Shown: positions 7,891 through 16,957, counted from the first letter of the stretch. The stretch is DNA of 64,000 bases from Planctomycetota bacterium (GCA_026004615.1 BPJM01000003.1:372001-436000), one strand, 5' to 3'. Program-made: numbers and translations. Notes: a model not told the origin generated them from the letters alone.

Positions 7891-9503
7891 GGCTGCGCCT
7901 CCGCCCGCGCGCGCGCCTCGGCGCGGCGCCAGCGCCGCACCGCCTGCGCGGTCAACAACAGGAACAACAAGAGCACCAGCCCGATCAAGGCCACGGTCGA
8001 GGCGACCGCCGGCTCCTCGGCGATCCGGCGCGCGTAGCTGCCGGCGTTCTGATACACCCACGCCGCGAAGATCGCCAGGAGGTAAAGGGGGGAGATGTAC
8101 TTGATCACGAACATGACGAAGCGGGGGATCCGGATCTCGGCGCCGCGGTTGAGTTCCTCGTAGCCGCGCTCGGTGCCCATCACCCAGGCGAACAAGAACA
8201 CCTGGATGGTGGCGACGATGTAGATGCAGACCGAGCCGACCCAGAAGTCGATCGTGTCCAGCGCGACGGCGTTCTTGGAGAAGTAGACGACGAAGCCGGC
8301 GCCGATTGCGGTGATGAAGCCGAGCAGCGCCACCGAGGCGCGCCGTCCGATGCCCAGCGCCTCCTCGAGCATCGCGATCCCGGGCTGGAGCATGGACAGC
8401 GAGCTCGTCACCGCTGCCAGGAACAACAGCCCGAAGAACAGCGTCCCCACCAGCTGGCCGAGCGGCATCGCGTTGAACACCATGGGCAGCGTCATGAAGC
8501 CGAGATCGAACACCGAGCCGACGGCGCGGCTCGCATCCGCCGGTCCGAGGAAGATGAACGCCGCCGGCACGACGATCATGCCGCCCAGCGCCACCTCGCA
8601 GAACTCGTTGCCCGCCGCCGCGGTCACCGAGCTGAGCGCGATGTCGTCGTCCTTGCGGAGGTAGCTGGCGTAACAGAGCACGATGCCGAAGCCGACCGAG
8701 AGCGAGAAGAAGATCTGCCCCGCCGCCTCGAGCCACATCTGCGCGTTGCCGAGCGCCTCGAGGAACGACTGGTGGTCGGTGCGGGGATTCCACATGAAGC
8801 CGAGGCCGTTGAGCACGTTCTGCTCGGGCAGCGCGGGGTTGGGGGTGTCCAGGGTCAGCACCCGCACCAGCACCACCAGCGCGCACAGCACCAGCGCCGG
8901 CATGGCCCAGCGGCAGAACCACTCGATGCCGCGCACCAGTCCGCGGTAGATCAAGAAGAAGTTGAGCGCGAAGCAGAGCACCAGGAAGAACAGCGCGGAG
9001 TCGACCGGCGAGTCGCGCGCCGCCGTGAAGGCAGCGCCGTTCTCCCCGAGCCCCACGAAGCTGGCGAAGAAGCTCGTGTATGCGGTCTTGTCGCTGCCGA
9101 GCGCCATCTGGCCGGTGGCGAACTTCCAGGCGTAGCCCAGGCACCACGCCTCGATGTACACGTAGTACATGTAGACGCCGATCGGGATGAGCAGCGCCAG
9201 CGCCCCCAGATAGGGCGAGATGCGGTGCGGCCACACGGCGCGGAAGATGCCGGGCGCGGAGTTGTAGCCGCGCGTGCCGCCGTAGCGGCCGAGCGCCCAT
9301 TCCGCCCAGGCGATGGGCAGTCCGAGCAGCAGCAGCGCCGTGAAGTACGGGACCATGAAGGCGCCGCCCTCGTACTGCGCTGCCTTGCCGGGGAAGCGCA
9401 GGAAGTTGCCCAGGCCGACCGCGCTGCCGGTGACCGCGAGGATCACCCCCAGCCGCGTTCCCCACTGCTCCTTGGTCCGTGTCGTCCCGCTCGGCTCTGC
9501 CAT
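7887..9503 (-). CDS. Neurotransmitter:sodium symporter (SLC6/NSS) family transporter
   Basis: Inner-membrane sodium-coupled amino-acid or amine importer of the LeuT fold, 538 residues, with about 12 hydrophobic segments. The first segment contains the NSS signature around VTGSAVGLGNFLRFP, where bacterial homologues bind Na+ and substrate. GGGAF in LeuT-like proteins is EGGAF here. The start is the ATG at 9503, directly before residues that precede helix 1; the open frame upstream shows no similarity. It forms a two-gene unit with the small membrane protein downstream. The substrate cannot be deduced. Confidence 0.92.
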   Translation of the reverse strand: MAEPSGTTRTKEQWGTRLGVILAVTGSAVGLGNFLRFPGKAAQYEGGAFMVPYFTALLLLGLPIAWAEWALGRYGGTRGYNSAPGIFRAVWPHRISPYLGALALLIPIGVYMYYVYIEAWCLGYAWKFATGQMALGSDKTAYTSFFASFVGLGENGAAFTAARDSPVDSALFFLVLCFALNFFLIYRGLVRGIEWFCRWAMPALVLCALVVLVRVLTLDTPNPALPEQNVLNGLGFMWNPRTDHQSFLEALGNAQMWLEAAGQIFFSLSVGFGIVLCYASYLRKDDDIALSSVTAAAGNEFCEVALGGMIVVPAAFIFLGPADASRAVGSVFDLGFMTLPMVFNAMPLGQLVGTLFFGLLFLAAVTSSLSMLQPGIAMLEEALGIGRRASVALLGFITAIGAGFVVYFSKNAVALDTIDFWVGSVCIYIVATIQVFLFAWVMGTERGYEELNRGAEIRIPRFVMFVIKYISPLYLLAIFAAWVYQNAGSYARRIAEEPAVASTVALIGLVLLLFLLLTAQAVRRWRRAEARARAEAQP

Positions 9504-9978
9504 CGCCGTCCCACCGCTATGCGGTCCTCGGTTCCGGCCGCGGACCGGCCGGAAGGCGCTCAGGATACCGTTCCGGCGGCGAGGGGCAAGACGCGACTGG
9601 CCGTGGCCCGGGAGGCCTTCCGATGGAAGGGCTCGTTCGTGCACGGCCAGGGGCAGAGGCGAGGCTGTGCAGCGAGAGGCTGGTGCTGCAAGTCGGCTCC
9701 GCTGTCGGCAGCAGCGCACCGGCGGCGGGCGGAGCAGGGGACGGTGGCCCGCCCTGCCGCTCCAGAAGAGAAGCGCGGCGCGGGCGGCTCGGCGGAGCGG
9801 CGGGTGCTCGCCGAGGCGCGCGGGCGCCGGCTGCCGCTTCCGAAAGAGCGCGGCGCGGGGCTCGTGCGCGGGGGGCCGTTGTCTGCGAGAAGACAGGCGC
9901 CCGCCAGCGGCGGGGCCACGGCGGGCCGGGCCGCTGGCGGGCGCACTCGAACTCCCGCGGGCAGGTGGCTCGGGCCCG
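9504..9978. other. Intergenic region between the WD40 gene and the symporter gene
   Basis: This 475-nt region has no convincing gene on either strand; open frames crossing it are G+C-driven and show no motif. The left part must hold the symporter promoter. The right part holds the large inverted repeat listed separately. A smaller TGTCT/AGACA hairpin lies near 9880-9895. Confidence 0.5.
9897..9944 (-). terminator. 14-bp inverted repeat downstream of the WD40 gene
   Basis: GCGCCCGCCAGCGG (9897-9910) pairs perfectly with CCGCTGGCGGGCGC (9931-9944) around a 20-nt loop. It starts 34 nt past the WD40 stop on the minus strand and is followed by a modest pyrimidine stretch, so it could terminate that transcript. 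No true T-tract is present. Confidence 0.45.
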
Positions 9979-11922
9979 CTAGGGCGCGAGCTGCCAGACC
10001 AGCGCGGTCGTGTCCCAGCTTCCGGAGAGAGCAAGCTTGCCGTCGGGGCTGAAGGCGACGGAGGCGACGGGGCCCTGGTGCCCCTCGAAGGAGCGGATCC
10101 GGCGGCCGGTCTCTACGTCCCACAGCGCGAGGGTCTTGTCCTTGCTTCCGGAGAGCGCGAGCTTGCCGTCGGGGCTGAAGGCGACGGAGCGGACCGGGCC
10201 CTGGTGGCCCTGGAAGGTGCGGATCCGGCGGCCGGTCGCGACGTCCCAGAGCGCCAGCGTCTCGTCGTCGCTCCCCGAGAGCGCGAGCTTGCCGTCGGGG
10301 CTGAAGGCGACGGAGTAGACCGAGCCCTCGTGCCCCTCGAAGGTGCGGATCCGGCGGCCGGTCGCGACGTCCCAGAGCGCCAGCGTCTCGTCGTCGCTCC
10401 CCGAGAGCGCGAGCTTGCCGTCGGGGCTGAAGGCGACGGAGCGGACCGTGCCCTCGTGCCCCTCGAAGGTGCGGATCCGTCGGCCGGTCTCGACCTCCCA
10501 CAGCGCGAGGATCTCGTCGTGCCTCCCCGAGAGAGCAAGCTTGCCGTCGGGGCTGAAGGCGACGGAGGCGACGGGGCCCTGGTGCCCCTCGAAGGAGCGG
10601 ATCCGGCGGCCGGTCGCGACCTCCCAGAGCGCGAGGGTCGCGTCTGTACTCCCCGAGAGCGCGAACTTGCCGTCGGGGCTGAACGCCAGGGACGTGACCC
10701 AGTGCCTGTGCCCCTCGAAGGTGCGGATCCGGCGGCCGGTCGCGACGTCCCACAGCGCAAGGGTCTTGTCCAGACTCCCCGAGAGCGCGAGCTTGCCGTC
10801 GGGGCTGAAGGCGACGGAGTTGACCTCGTACTGGTGCCCCTCGAAGGAGCGGATGCGGCGTCCGGTCGCGACGTCCCAGAGCGCCAGCGTGTCGTCGTAG
10901 CTGCCCGAGAGAGCAAGCTTGCCGTCGGGGCTGAAGGCGACGGAGGCGACGGCGCCCTGGTGCCCCTCGAAGGAGCGGATCCGGCGGCCGGTCGCGACGT
11001 CCCACAGCGCGAGGGTCTCGTCGTGGCTGCCCGAGAGTGCGAGCTTGCCGTCGGGGCTGAAGGCGACCGAGGTCACGATGCTCTCGTGGCCCTCGAAGGT
11101 GCGGATCCGGCGGCCGGTCGCGATCTCCCACAGCGCGAGGGTCCTGTCCCAGCTCCCCGAGAGTGCGAGCTTGCCGTCGGGGCTGAAGGCGACGGACGCG
11201 ACCGCCCGTCTGTGCCCCTCGAAGGAGCGGATGCGGCGTCCGGTCGCGACGTCCCAGAGCGCCAGCGTGTCGTCGTAGCTGCCCGAGAGAGCGAGCTTGC
11301 CGTCGGGGCTGAAGGCGACGGAGTTGACCTCGTACTGGTGCCCCTCGAAGGTGCGGATCGGGCGGCCGGTCTCGACGTCCCAGAGCGCCAGCGTCTCGTC
11401 GTCGCTCCCCGAGAGCGCGAGCTTGCCGTCGGGGCTGAAGGCGACGGAGTAGACGGGGCCCTTGTGCCCCTCGAAGGTGCGGATCCGGCGGCCGGTCGCG
11501 ACCTCCCAGAGCGCCAGCGTCTTGTCGGAGCTGCCCGAGAGAGCGAGCTTGCCGTCGGGGCTGAAGGCGACGGAGTACACGGCGCCCTCGTGCCCCTCGA
11601 AGGAGCGGATCCGGCGGCCGGTCGCGACGTCCCACAGCGCGAGGGTCTCGTCGTGGCTCCCCGAGAGAGCGAGCTTGCCGTCGGGGCTGAAGGCGACAGA
11701 CGTGACCGGTCCGCCATGACGCCAGCGCGCGCTTCCCAGTCGCGCGATCGCACCCGGAGGCAGCGGATCGCCGTAGAGGTCGAGCCGCTGCTGCGCCGTG
11801 TCCGGTGCGGGCGGAGTCGCCCCGCCCTGCTCCGGCGGCTGCGCGAGAGCCGCGTGGCTCAACAGCAGCGCCGCCGCCATCCCGATCGCCAGGCGATACT
11901 TTATATGTATTCTTCCGGGCAT
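9979..11922 (-). CDS. Secreted 14-repeat WD40 protein
   Basis: A 647-residue protein with an N-terminal signal peptide (hydrophobic residues 9-26, cleavage probably after ALAQ), a 40-residue linker, then 14 WD40 repeats filling residues 70-647. Thirteen repeats are exactly 42 residues, and the last is cut to 32, ending VWQLAP. Fourteen repeats would make two seven-bladed propellers. The framework (SVAFSPDGKLALSGS, TLALWDVATGRRIR, FEGH) is nearly invariant, while a few residues after each GH and within GSxDxT vary. The ATG at 11922 follows GGGGGGAA at 7-8 nt; the first codons are A+T-rich compared with the rest. The likely role is extracytoplasmic protein binding. It is monocistronic, and the partner is unknown. 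Confidence 0.9.
   Translation of the reverse strand: MPGRIHIKYRLAIGMAAALLLSHAALAQPPEQGGATPPAPDTAQQRLDLYGDPLPPGAIARLGSARWRHGGPVTSVAFSPDGKLALSGSHDETLALWDVATGRRIRSFEGHEGAVYSVAFSPDGKLALSGSSDKTLALWEVATGRRIRTFEGHKGPVYSVAFSPDGKLALSGSDDETLALWDVETGRPIRTFEGHQYEVNSVAFSPDGKLALSGSYDDTLALWDVATGRRIRSFEGHRRAVASVAFSPDGKLALSGSWDRTLALWEIATGRRIRTFEGHESIVTSVAFSPDGKLALSGSHDETLALWDVATGRRIRSFEGHQGAVASVAFSPDGKLALSGSYDDTLALWDVATGRRIRSFEGHQYEVNSVAFSPDGKLALSGSLDKTLALWDVATGRRIRTFEGHRHWVTSLAFSPDGKFALSGSTDATLALWEVATGRRIRSFEGHQGPVASVAFSPDGKLALSGRHDEILALWEVETGRRIRTFEGHEGTVRSVAFSPDGKLALSGSDDETLALWDVATGRRIRTFEGHEGSVYSVAFSPDGKLALSGSDDETLALWDVATGRRIRTFQGHQGPVRSVAFSPDGKLALSGSKDKTLALWDVETGRRIRSFEGHQGPVASVAFSPDGKLALSGSWDTTALVWQLAP
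9982..11715 (-). repeat. Array of 126-bp tandem coding repeats
   Basis: Thirteen complete units and one partial unit of 126 bp encode the WD40 repeats. The stretch encoding SPDGKLALSG recurs every 126 bp almost without change even at synonymous positions, which points to recent amplification or gene conversion. Some sub-blocks recur in different combinations: QYEVNS occurs in repeats 4 and 8, and SYDDT in repeats 4 and 7. Confidence 0.95.
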
Positions 11923-12463
11923 GACATGTTCCCCCCTGATCTGTCCAGGCCCGCCAGCTCCCCCGGCGGCGCCCTGCACCGAGTCCCGTCTGCGAGCGTT
12001 GCACTCGACAGAGTTGCGCTGCAGGCGCTCGGTTGCGACCGAACGCAGTCACGTTCGGCGCGGCGATCTTGCGCCGGCCGCGGCCCGCGGTCAAGCAGTC
12101 GCCGGAGCGGTGGCGCGCCGGCTGAGGCGCAGGGAGCCGTCGCATGCCGGGCGGAGCGAGCCCCCGCCGCGCGCCGCCCTCCCGGCCGGCTGCCACCTCC
12201 CCCGCGCGGCGGGCTGCCGGCCGCAAGCCTCCCGCTCCCGCGAACAGCGCTGCCGTCCCCGCGTCCTGAGACAGGCCCGCGGCGCGGGGCTGGTGCGCCG
12301 CGGGCCGCTGCGGCCGGCGGCCCGTCCCGCTCGGGCGGCACCGGCTGCGTTCCGCGCCCGCCCCGTGGGCCCAAGCTGCCTCGTTCCGCGCGGGCAGATC
12401 GCCTCGGCCAGGGCAGCGCGCAGCGCCGGGATCGGGCGAACCGGCCCGGATACAGCCCGGCGT
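11923..12463. other. Intergenic region upstream of the WD40 gene
   Basis: This 541-nt stretch has no supportable gene. It contains the upstream region of the minus-strand WD40 gene, including CCGAACG (12039-12045) inverted as CGTTCGG (12052-12058) with a 6-nt gap, about 120 nt before the start codon, which might be an operator. Further on, a 10-bp perfect stem, CCCGCGGCGC/GCGCCGCGGG (12276-12285/12295-12304), lies about 160 nt beyond the end of the amidohydrolase operon and may be its terminator. Confidence 0.4.
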
Positions 12464-13258
12464 TCAGCGCGCGCCGGCCGCCCGCCCGCCCGGCGGCGGG
12501 CTGCCGCGCGCGGGCGCCAGGGCGCGGTGCGCCAGCTGCCCCAGGGCTTCGAGGCAGCTGGCGCCGAGCAGCCGGATCAGCCGCTGCCACCGCGGGCCCC
12601 CCCGGCGGCGCAGGCGCTGGTTGATCTCGAGCTCGATCGCCAGATAGCGCGCCGGCGGCAGCCGCCGGCGCAGCGCGCTGCCCAACCCATCGCTCCGGCC
12701 GCGGTAGGGGTAGTTGCGCCGCAGCCGCAGCCGCGGCGCGCGCGCGCGCACCGCGCGCTGCCAGGCGAGACAGAACGCCTTTTCGCGGCGCCGCCGCGGA
12801 TCGTAGAGCCAGCCCACCTCGCAGCGGCGCACCCGCCCCCGCCGCACCGGGGTGAAGGTGTGCACCCCGACATGGACCACCGTGCGGCCAGCGGCGAGCA
12901 GCGCCGCGATGTGCGCCTGCACCCGGCGGCGGTGCGGCCGGTAGCACCGCTCGAGGATCCGCTCCCGCTCGGCGGGCGGCAGCGACCGGGTCAGTTCCGA
13001 GAACAGCGCGCGGCGGTTGTGCTCCGAGCGGTTGGGATCGACCAGCAGCCGCGTGGTGTGCACCGCGAACAGGGGCACCCCCGCCGCGCGGGCCAGCGCC
13101 CGCGCCAGCTCGAGCGCCCCCGGATCCCAGCCGCGGTGGCTCGCCAGCAGCCGCTCGCGGCCACGGAACAGCGCCGCCCAGCGCCGCGGCACCCGGTTGC
13201 CGGCGTGCTCGCAGCTCACCACCAGCGCCGGCGGGACCTCGAACAGCGGTTCGGCCAT
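12464..13258 (-). CDS. N-formylglutamate amidohydrolase-family protein
   Basis: A 264-residue member of the N-formylglutamate amidohydrolase (HutG-like) family. Near the N terminus, LVVSCEHAGNRVPRRW resembles the metal-binding start of the family. DPNRSEHNRRALFS, HVGVHTFTP and ARYLAIELEINQRL match later conserved blocks that hold zinc ligands and catalytic acid residues. No histidine-degradation genes are nearby. Instead it is the last gene of an operon with an RLAN/ATP-grasp ligase, a GCS2-like ligase and a C39-like peptidase, so hydrolysis of an N-acyl or amide bond in an unknown product is a better guess than histidine breakdown. It starts 69 nt after the GCS2-like gene. Confidence 0.8.
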   Translation of the reverse strand: MAEPLFEVPPALVVSCEHAGNRVPRRWAALFRGRERLLASHRGWDPGALELARALARAAGVPLFAVHTTRLLVDPNRSEHNRRALFSELTRSLPPAERERILERCYRPHRRRVQAHIAALLAAGRTVVHVGVHTFTPVRRGRVRRCEVGWLYDPRRRREKAFCLAWQRAVRARAPRLRLRRNYPYRGRSDGLGSALRRRLPPARYLAIELEINQRLRRRGGPRWQRLIRLLGASCLEALGQLAHRALAPARGSPPPGGRAAGAR

Positions 13259-13327
13259 AAAAGGGTCCCCGGCAGCACACCGCGCGCAGCTGCACCCCGC
13301 GCGCGCGGCGCGCCCCCCTTAGCCCGC

Positions 13328-14674
13328 TCAGCCCGCCGGCACGAACATGCGGCCCTGCTCCAGACACTCGGCGAGCTGCCGGTAGACCGCGCGCAGCCGC
13401 TCGCGCGAGGGCTCGCCCTCGCCCAGCGCCGCCAGGATGCGGCGGGCGAGCGGGCCGCGGGTGAGGATGGTCTCCAGTGCCGGCCGCCACGGTTCGCTGC
13501 CGGGGCGGCCCGGCGGCAGCACGAGCTCGGCCAGGTGCTGCCACAGCTCGCCCGCGCGCACCCCGCGGGCGCTCTGCAGCCCGAAGACCCGCAGGTACTC
13601 CACGTCGTCGATGCGCGCCTGCTCGGCCTCGCGCACGCACGCGAGGAAGATGGGCACCAGCCGCTCGACCGGCCAGCGCCGCTGCTCGCCGAACTCGACC
13701 CAGCGCTGCTCGACCAGCGCTCGCAGCACCCGCACCACCAGCTCGGCGATCGCCAGGTCGGCGCGCGGGCACTCCTGTACATCGAGCAGCCGCACCTCGA
13801 TGCTGCCGCGGCTGAAGCGGGCGATCGCGCCGCGGGCGTTGAGCCATTCGTGCTGCAGCGTGCCGTCCGGATCGAGCGGCGCGATGTCGCGGTAGATCGG
13901 CCGCAGCACTTGCTCGTGATAGTCCGCCTCGGTGAACACGGGCTCGGGGATCACCGCCCCCATGACCGAGGCGACCCGCCGCGCGTTCGTGCGGTAGACC
14001 TCCAGCCGCTGGTCCAGGCTGGGCGCGCGCCGGCCCTCCCAGATCGGCGAGCTGGCAGCGAGCGCCGGCAGGATCGGCAGCACCAGCCGCACCGCGGCGT
14101 GCAGCCGCCCGAACTCCGCATCGTCCGCGAACGGCAGGTTGAGGTGGGTGCTCTGCAGGTTGGCCCAGCCGTGGGCCCGGCAGTCGAAGATGCGGTGGAA
14201 GGCCTCGTAGACGGCGCTGTACTCGTGCGGCCAGAGCCGCGTCTGGGTGCGGGGGTCCATCCACGGGTGCATGCCGCCGGGCAGCAGCCGGCCGCCGAGC
14301 GGGGCGAGCAGCGCCCCGATCCGGCGGACGTGCTGCTCGAAGGCGGGCAGCATGCGGGCGAGCGACGGGGTGGGCTCGGCCAGCTTGAGCTCGATCACAT
14401 GGAGCACCAGCTCGTTGGACCAGCGGAGCGGGCCCACCTCGACCTCGCACTCGAGCGCGCCCGCCACCGCCTCCAGCACCCGGTCGGCGACCGGCAACAC
14501 CTCGAGGGTGTCGGCCTCCACGATCATGTACTCGCACTCGATGCCCACCGCCTGGAACAGGCCCAGCCGCTGTGGCGGCCCGGCCACATCCCCGGGCTTG
14601 CCCGCGCCAGCGGTGTCCTCGGCCGGCGGCTGGCCCCACCCCCCCGCCGCGGCCGGCAGACCCGGCTCGCTCAT
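13328..14674 (-). CDS. GCS2-family carboxylate-amine ligase (glutamate-cysteine ligase-like)
   Basis: A 448-residue protein of the glutamate-cysteine ligase family 2. After a 38-residue Gly/Pro/Ala-rich leader, QAVGIECEYMIV marks the first metal/ATP-binding strand. LVLHVIELKLAEP, GGMHPWMDPRTQ, GWANLQSTHLNLPF and the late RGSIEVRLLDVQECP segment follow family order. Members form an amide bond between a carboxylate (often glutamate) and an amine using ATP. Its ATG overlaps the preceding ATP-grasp ligase stop by 4 nt, so two mechanistically similar ligases are made together. This argues for stepwise assembly of one product rather than ordinary glutathione synthesis; no glutathione synthetase is present. 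Confidence 0.85.
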   Translation of the reverse strand: MSEPGLPAAAGGWGQPPAEDTAGAGKPGDVAGPPQRLGLFQAVGIECEYMIVEADTLEVLPVADRVLEAVAGALECEVEVGPLRWSNELVLHVIELKLAEPTPSLARMLPAFEQHVRRIGALLAPLGGRLLPGGMHPWMDPRTQTRLWPHEYSAVYEAFHRIFDCRAHGWANLQSTHLNLPFADDAEFGRLHAAVRLVLPILPALAASSPIWEGRRAPSLDQRLEVYRTNARRVASVMGAVIPEPVFTEADYHEQVLRPIYRDIAPLDPDGTLQHEWLNARGAIARFSRGSIEVRLLDVQECPRADLAIAELVVRVLRALVEQRWVEFGEQRRWPVERLVPIFLACVREAEQARIDDVEYLRVFGLQSARGVRAGELWQHLAELVLPPGRPGSEPWRPALETILTRGPLARRILAALGEGEPSRERLRAVYRQLAECLEQGRMFVPAG

Positions 14675-16143
14675 ACCGCGCGCCTCCCCTCCGCCCGCGC
14701 CTCGAGCCGGCGGTGAAAGTAGCCCAGCACCCGCTCGTACAGCGCGTCCTTGAGCACCGCGTCCTCGCAGCCCACATCGAGATTCGGGTTGTCGTTGATC
14801 TCGATCACCAGCACCCGCCCGTCCGGGGTCTGCTTCACGTCCACGCCGTACAGGCCGTCGCCGACCAGGTTGGCCGCCCGCACCGCGGTCTGCACCAACC
14901 GGCGCGGCGCCTCCTCGGCGGCCACCGCATCGGCGCGCCCGTAGGTCAGCCGCCCCCGCCGGTCACGGCCGATGATCCGCCAGTCGTCCTTGGCCATGTG
15001 GTAGCGGCAGACGTGGAGCACCCGTCCGTCCAGCACCCCCACCCGCCAGTCGAACGCGGTCGGCACGAACCGCTGCGCCAGGATCAGATCGGAACGCTCC
15101 AGCAGCCGCGCCGCCTCGCGGTGCAGCGCCGCCTCGTCCTCGATCTTGATCACCCCCTGCGAGAACGAGCTGTCCGGCTGCTTGAGCACGCACGGAAAGC
15201 CGAGCGCCGGGCCGACCTGATCGAGGTTGTCGCGGTAGACGATCAGCGTCTCCGGCGTCGGGATCCGGTGGCGGCGCAGCAGCTCGGCCAGGTAGACCTT
15301 GTTCGAGCACCGGATGATCGAGCGCGGATCATCGACCACCACCAGACCGCTGGCCTGCGCGCGCTGCGCGAAGCGGAAGGTGTAGTGGTTGACCGCGGTG
15401 GTGGCGCGGATGAACAGCGCGTCGTACTCGGCCAGCCGGCCGAAGTCATCCCGCGTGATCAGCTCGGCGGCGATGCCGAAGCGGCGCGCCACCCGCACGA
15501 ACTTCTGCAGCGTGCGCGGCTGCGAGGGCGGATGGAGCTCGTCCGGATCGTGCAGGATCGCCATCGTGTAGCGCGGTACCTTGCGGCGCGGCGCGGCATG
15601 CCAGCGCCGCGCCAGGTATTCGCGCGCGGTGGCGACCACGAAGGCGCGATGGCCCGGCGGGATGTCGCTCGCGGCGATGGGAGCGAGCCGCTCCAGCCGC
15701 CAGCGCTGGTCCTTGACGAAGTGGGCGCGCAACAGCGGCGCCGGAAAGAGGTTGAACAGCTGCAGGCTCAGCCGCTCGTAGCGCCGCGCCAGGTTCTTGC
15801 CGAAGTAGATGCTGAGCGCGAAGTGGGTGGAGCGCAGCCGCGCCAGGCTCTGCTGGATGAGCTCGTCCACCTCCTCGGACAGCAGCCGCACCGTGCCCGG
15901 GGACTTGAGCTCCTGGATGGTCTGCAGGCTGGGCAGCGGGCGGTGGCCGCGCGCCTCGGCCAGCAGCGACACGTAGTAGCCGCTGGACTGGTAGCGGTAG
16001 GACCGGCACAGGTTGAACACCTTGGTGCCGGGCGGGCCGCCGCCCGCCGGATCCGTCAGGTACTCCCGGGCGGAGACCACCGGCACCCCCGGGATGTCCA
16101 GCGGCCAGTTCTCGGGCGTGTTGACGACGAGCAGTTCGGGCAT
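14671..16143 (-). CDS. RimK-like ATP-grasp ligase with N-terminal RLAN domain
   Basis: A 490-residue amidoligase. The N-terminal part (about residues 1-160) looks like the RLAN domain that accompanies some RimK-like enzymes: it begins MPELLVVNTPENWP and contains FNLCRSYRYQSSGYYVSLLAEARGH as two adjoining blocks. The C-terminal half is an ATP-grasp fold: KVYLAELLRRHRIPTP, the nucleotide-binding lysine in FPCVLKQPDSSFSQGV, and the Mg2+-binding VIEINDNPN near the end. Such enzymes form ATP-driven amide bonds through an acyl-phosphate. It lies 22 nt after the C39-like gene and is coupled to the GCS2-like ligase. The substrates are unknown. Confidence 0.87.
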   Translation of the reverse strand: MPELLVVNTPENWPLDIPGVPVVSAREYLTDPAGGGPPGTKVFNLCRSYRYQSSGYYVSLLAEARGHRPLPSLQTIQELKSPGTVRLLSEEVDELIQQSLARLRSTHFALSIYFGKNLARRYERLSLQLFNLFPAPLLRAHFVKDQRWRLERLAPIAASDIPPGHRAFVVATAREYLARRWHAAPRRKVPRYTMAILHDPDELHPPSQPRTLQKFVRVARRFGIAAELITRDDFGRLAEYDALFIRATTAVNHYTFRFAQRAQASGLVVVDDPRSIIRCSNKVYLAELLRRHRIPTPETLIVYRDNLDQVGPALGFPCVLKQPDSSFSQGVIKIEDEAALHREAARLLERSDLILAQRFVPTAFDWRVGVLDGRVLHVCRYHMAKDDWRIIGRDRRGRLTYGRADAVAAEEAPRRLVQTAVRAANLVGDGLYGVDVKQTPDGRVLVIEINDNPNLDVGCEDAVLKDALYERVLGYFHRRLEARAEGRRAV

Positions 16144-16165
16144 GGGCGGTTCCAGGCGATCGGGT

Positions 16166-16957
16166 CTAGCCGGCCGGCGGTACCGGGGCGGCGGGCGCTG
16201 CGGGGGGCAGGCTCCGCTCCGCCGCGCCGCCTGCCCGCGGCGCCAGGGGCTCCAGGATCAGCAGGTTGGCGTCGTAGGTCAGGATGCCGAGCAGGATCGC
16301 GCCCACCACCCGCTCGATGGGGATCTCGTAGAGGTGGTCGGTCGACAGCGGGTTGGGCAGCCAGGGGTCCGCCACCAGCACCGTGCGGCTCGGCCGGTCG
16401 TAGCCGCACAGCACCACGAAGTGGCCCTGCGGCTCGCCGCGCAGATCGTCCTCCTCGTTGTCCGGGCCGTACTCGCGCATCGAGCGGTAGAGGTAGGTGG
16501 CGCTGAGTCCGGTCAGGATCGGGACCCTGCGGTCGAGGTAGCGCCGGATCAGCCGCGGGCTCAGGTCCTCGAACGCCACCCGTCCGCCCCGCCGCAGGTA
16601 CTCCAGGTAGCCGCGGGTCGCGAGCTGGAACTTGGGATCGGACTTGTAGGCGAGCTGGCGCTCCAGCCGCTCGGCCAGCGGCGGCGCGCCCGGGCGGAAC
16701 CAGGTCGGATCGAAGATCTGCAGGTTGTAGGTATAGATGGTGGCGCGAAACCCGCGCTCCAGCGCATGGCAGGCGAGGAAGACCGCGAGGGTGCCGCCGT
16801 CTTCCAGCCGGTGCACCTCCTCGATCAGCTGCGCCAGCGGCAGCTCCAGCCCGTAGTAGCGGTAGATCGCGTGCAGGCAGGTCGGCCCGCAGGTGGTCTC
16901 ATCCGGCTGGCGCAGGATCTCGAGCTGCAGCCGGGTGCGCAGCGCCTGCTCGCCCAT
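16166..16957 (-). CDS. C39-like papain-fold cysteine peptidase
   Basis: A 263-residue protein with the papain-like C39 pattern. QPDETTCGPTCLHAI (residues 17-31) supplies the catalytic Cys, EPQGHFVVLCGYD the catalytic His, and VLVADPW the third residue. There is no signal peptide or ABC-transporter domain, so unlike bacteriocin-exporter C39 domains it is likely cytoplasmic. The C terminus has a Pro/Ala tail. Its position, 6 nt after pdxT and 22 nt before an ATP-grasp ligase, suggests it trims or transfers peptides for the same pathway, perhaps acting as an amidase or transamidase. That role is inferred. Confidence 0.82.
   Translation of the reverse strand: MGEQALRTRLQLEILRQPDETTCGPTCLHAIYRYYGLELPLAQLIEEVHRLEDGGTLAVFLACHALERGFRATIYTYNLQIFDPTWFRPGAPPLAERLERQLAYKSDPKFQLATRGYLEYLRRGGRVAFEDLSPRLIRRYLDRRVPILTGLSATYLYRSMREYGPDNEEDDLRGEPQGHFVVLCGYDRPSRTVLVADPWLPNPLSTDHLYEIPIERVVGAILLGILTYDANLLILEPLAPRAGGAAERSLPPAAPAAPVPPAG

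Noticed and set aside
9982-11715. CRISPR-like or minisatellite array
   Set aside because: The period of 126 bp equals 42 codons, the frame is open throughout and there are no repeat/spacer alternations; it is coding.
9313-12624. An 1103-codon plus-strand open frame with repeated VAPRERELAVGAEGD-like text
   Set aside because: The repetition is the reverse-strand reading of the WD40 coding repeats; the minus strand has the signal peptide, ribosome-binding site and real WD40 motifs.
12464-13258. hutG, a histidine-degradation enzyme
   Set aside because: No other hut genes are present, and the gene is in an amidoligase operon; only the family name is kept.
13328-14674. gshA for glutathione synthesis
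   Set aside because: The protein is a diverged GCS2-type ligase coupled to an RLAN/ATP-grasp ligase and without glutathione synthetase, so a gene symbol would overstate the evidence.
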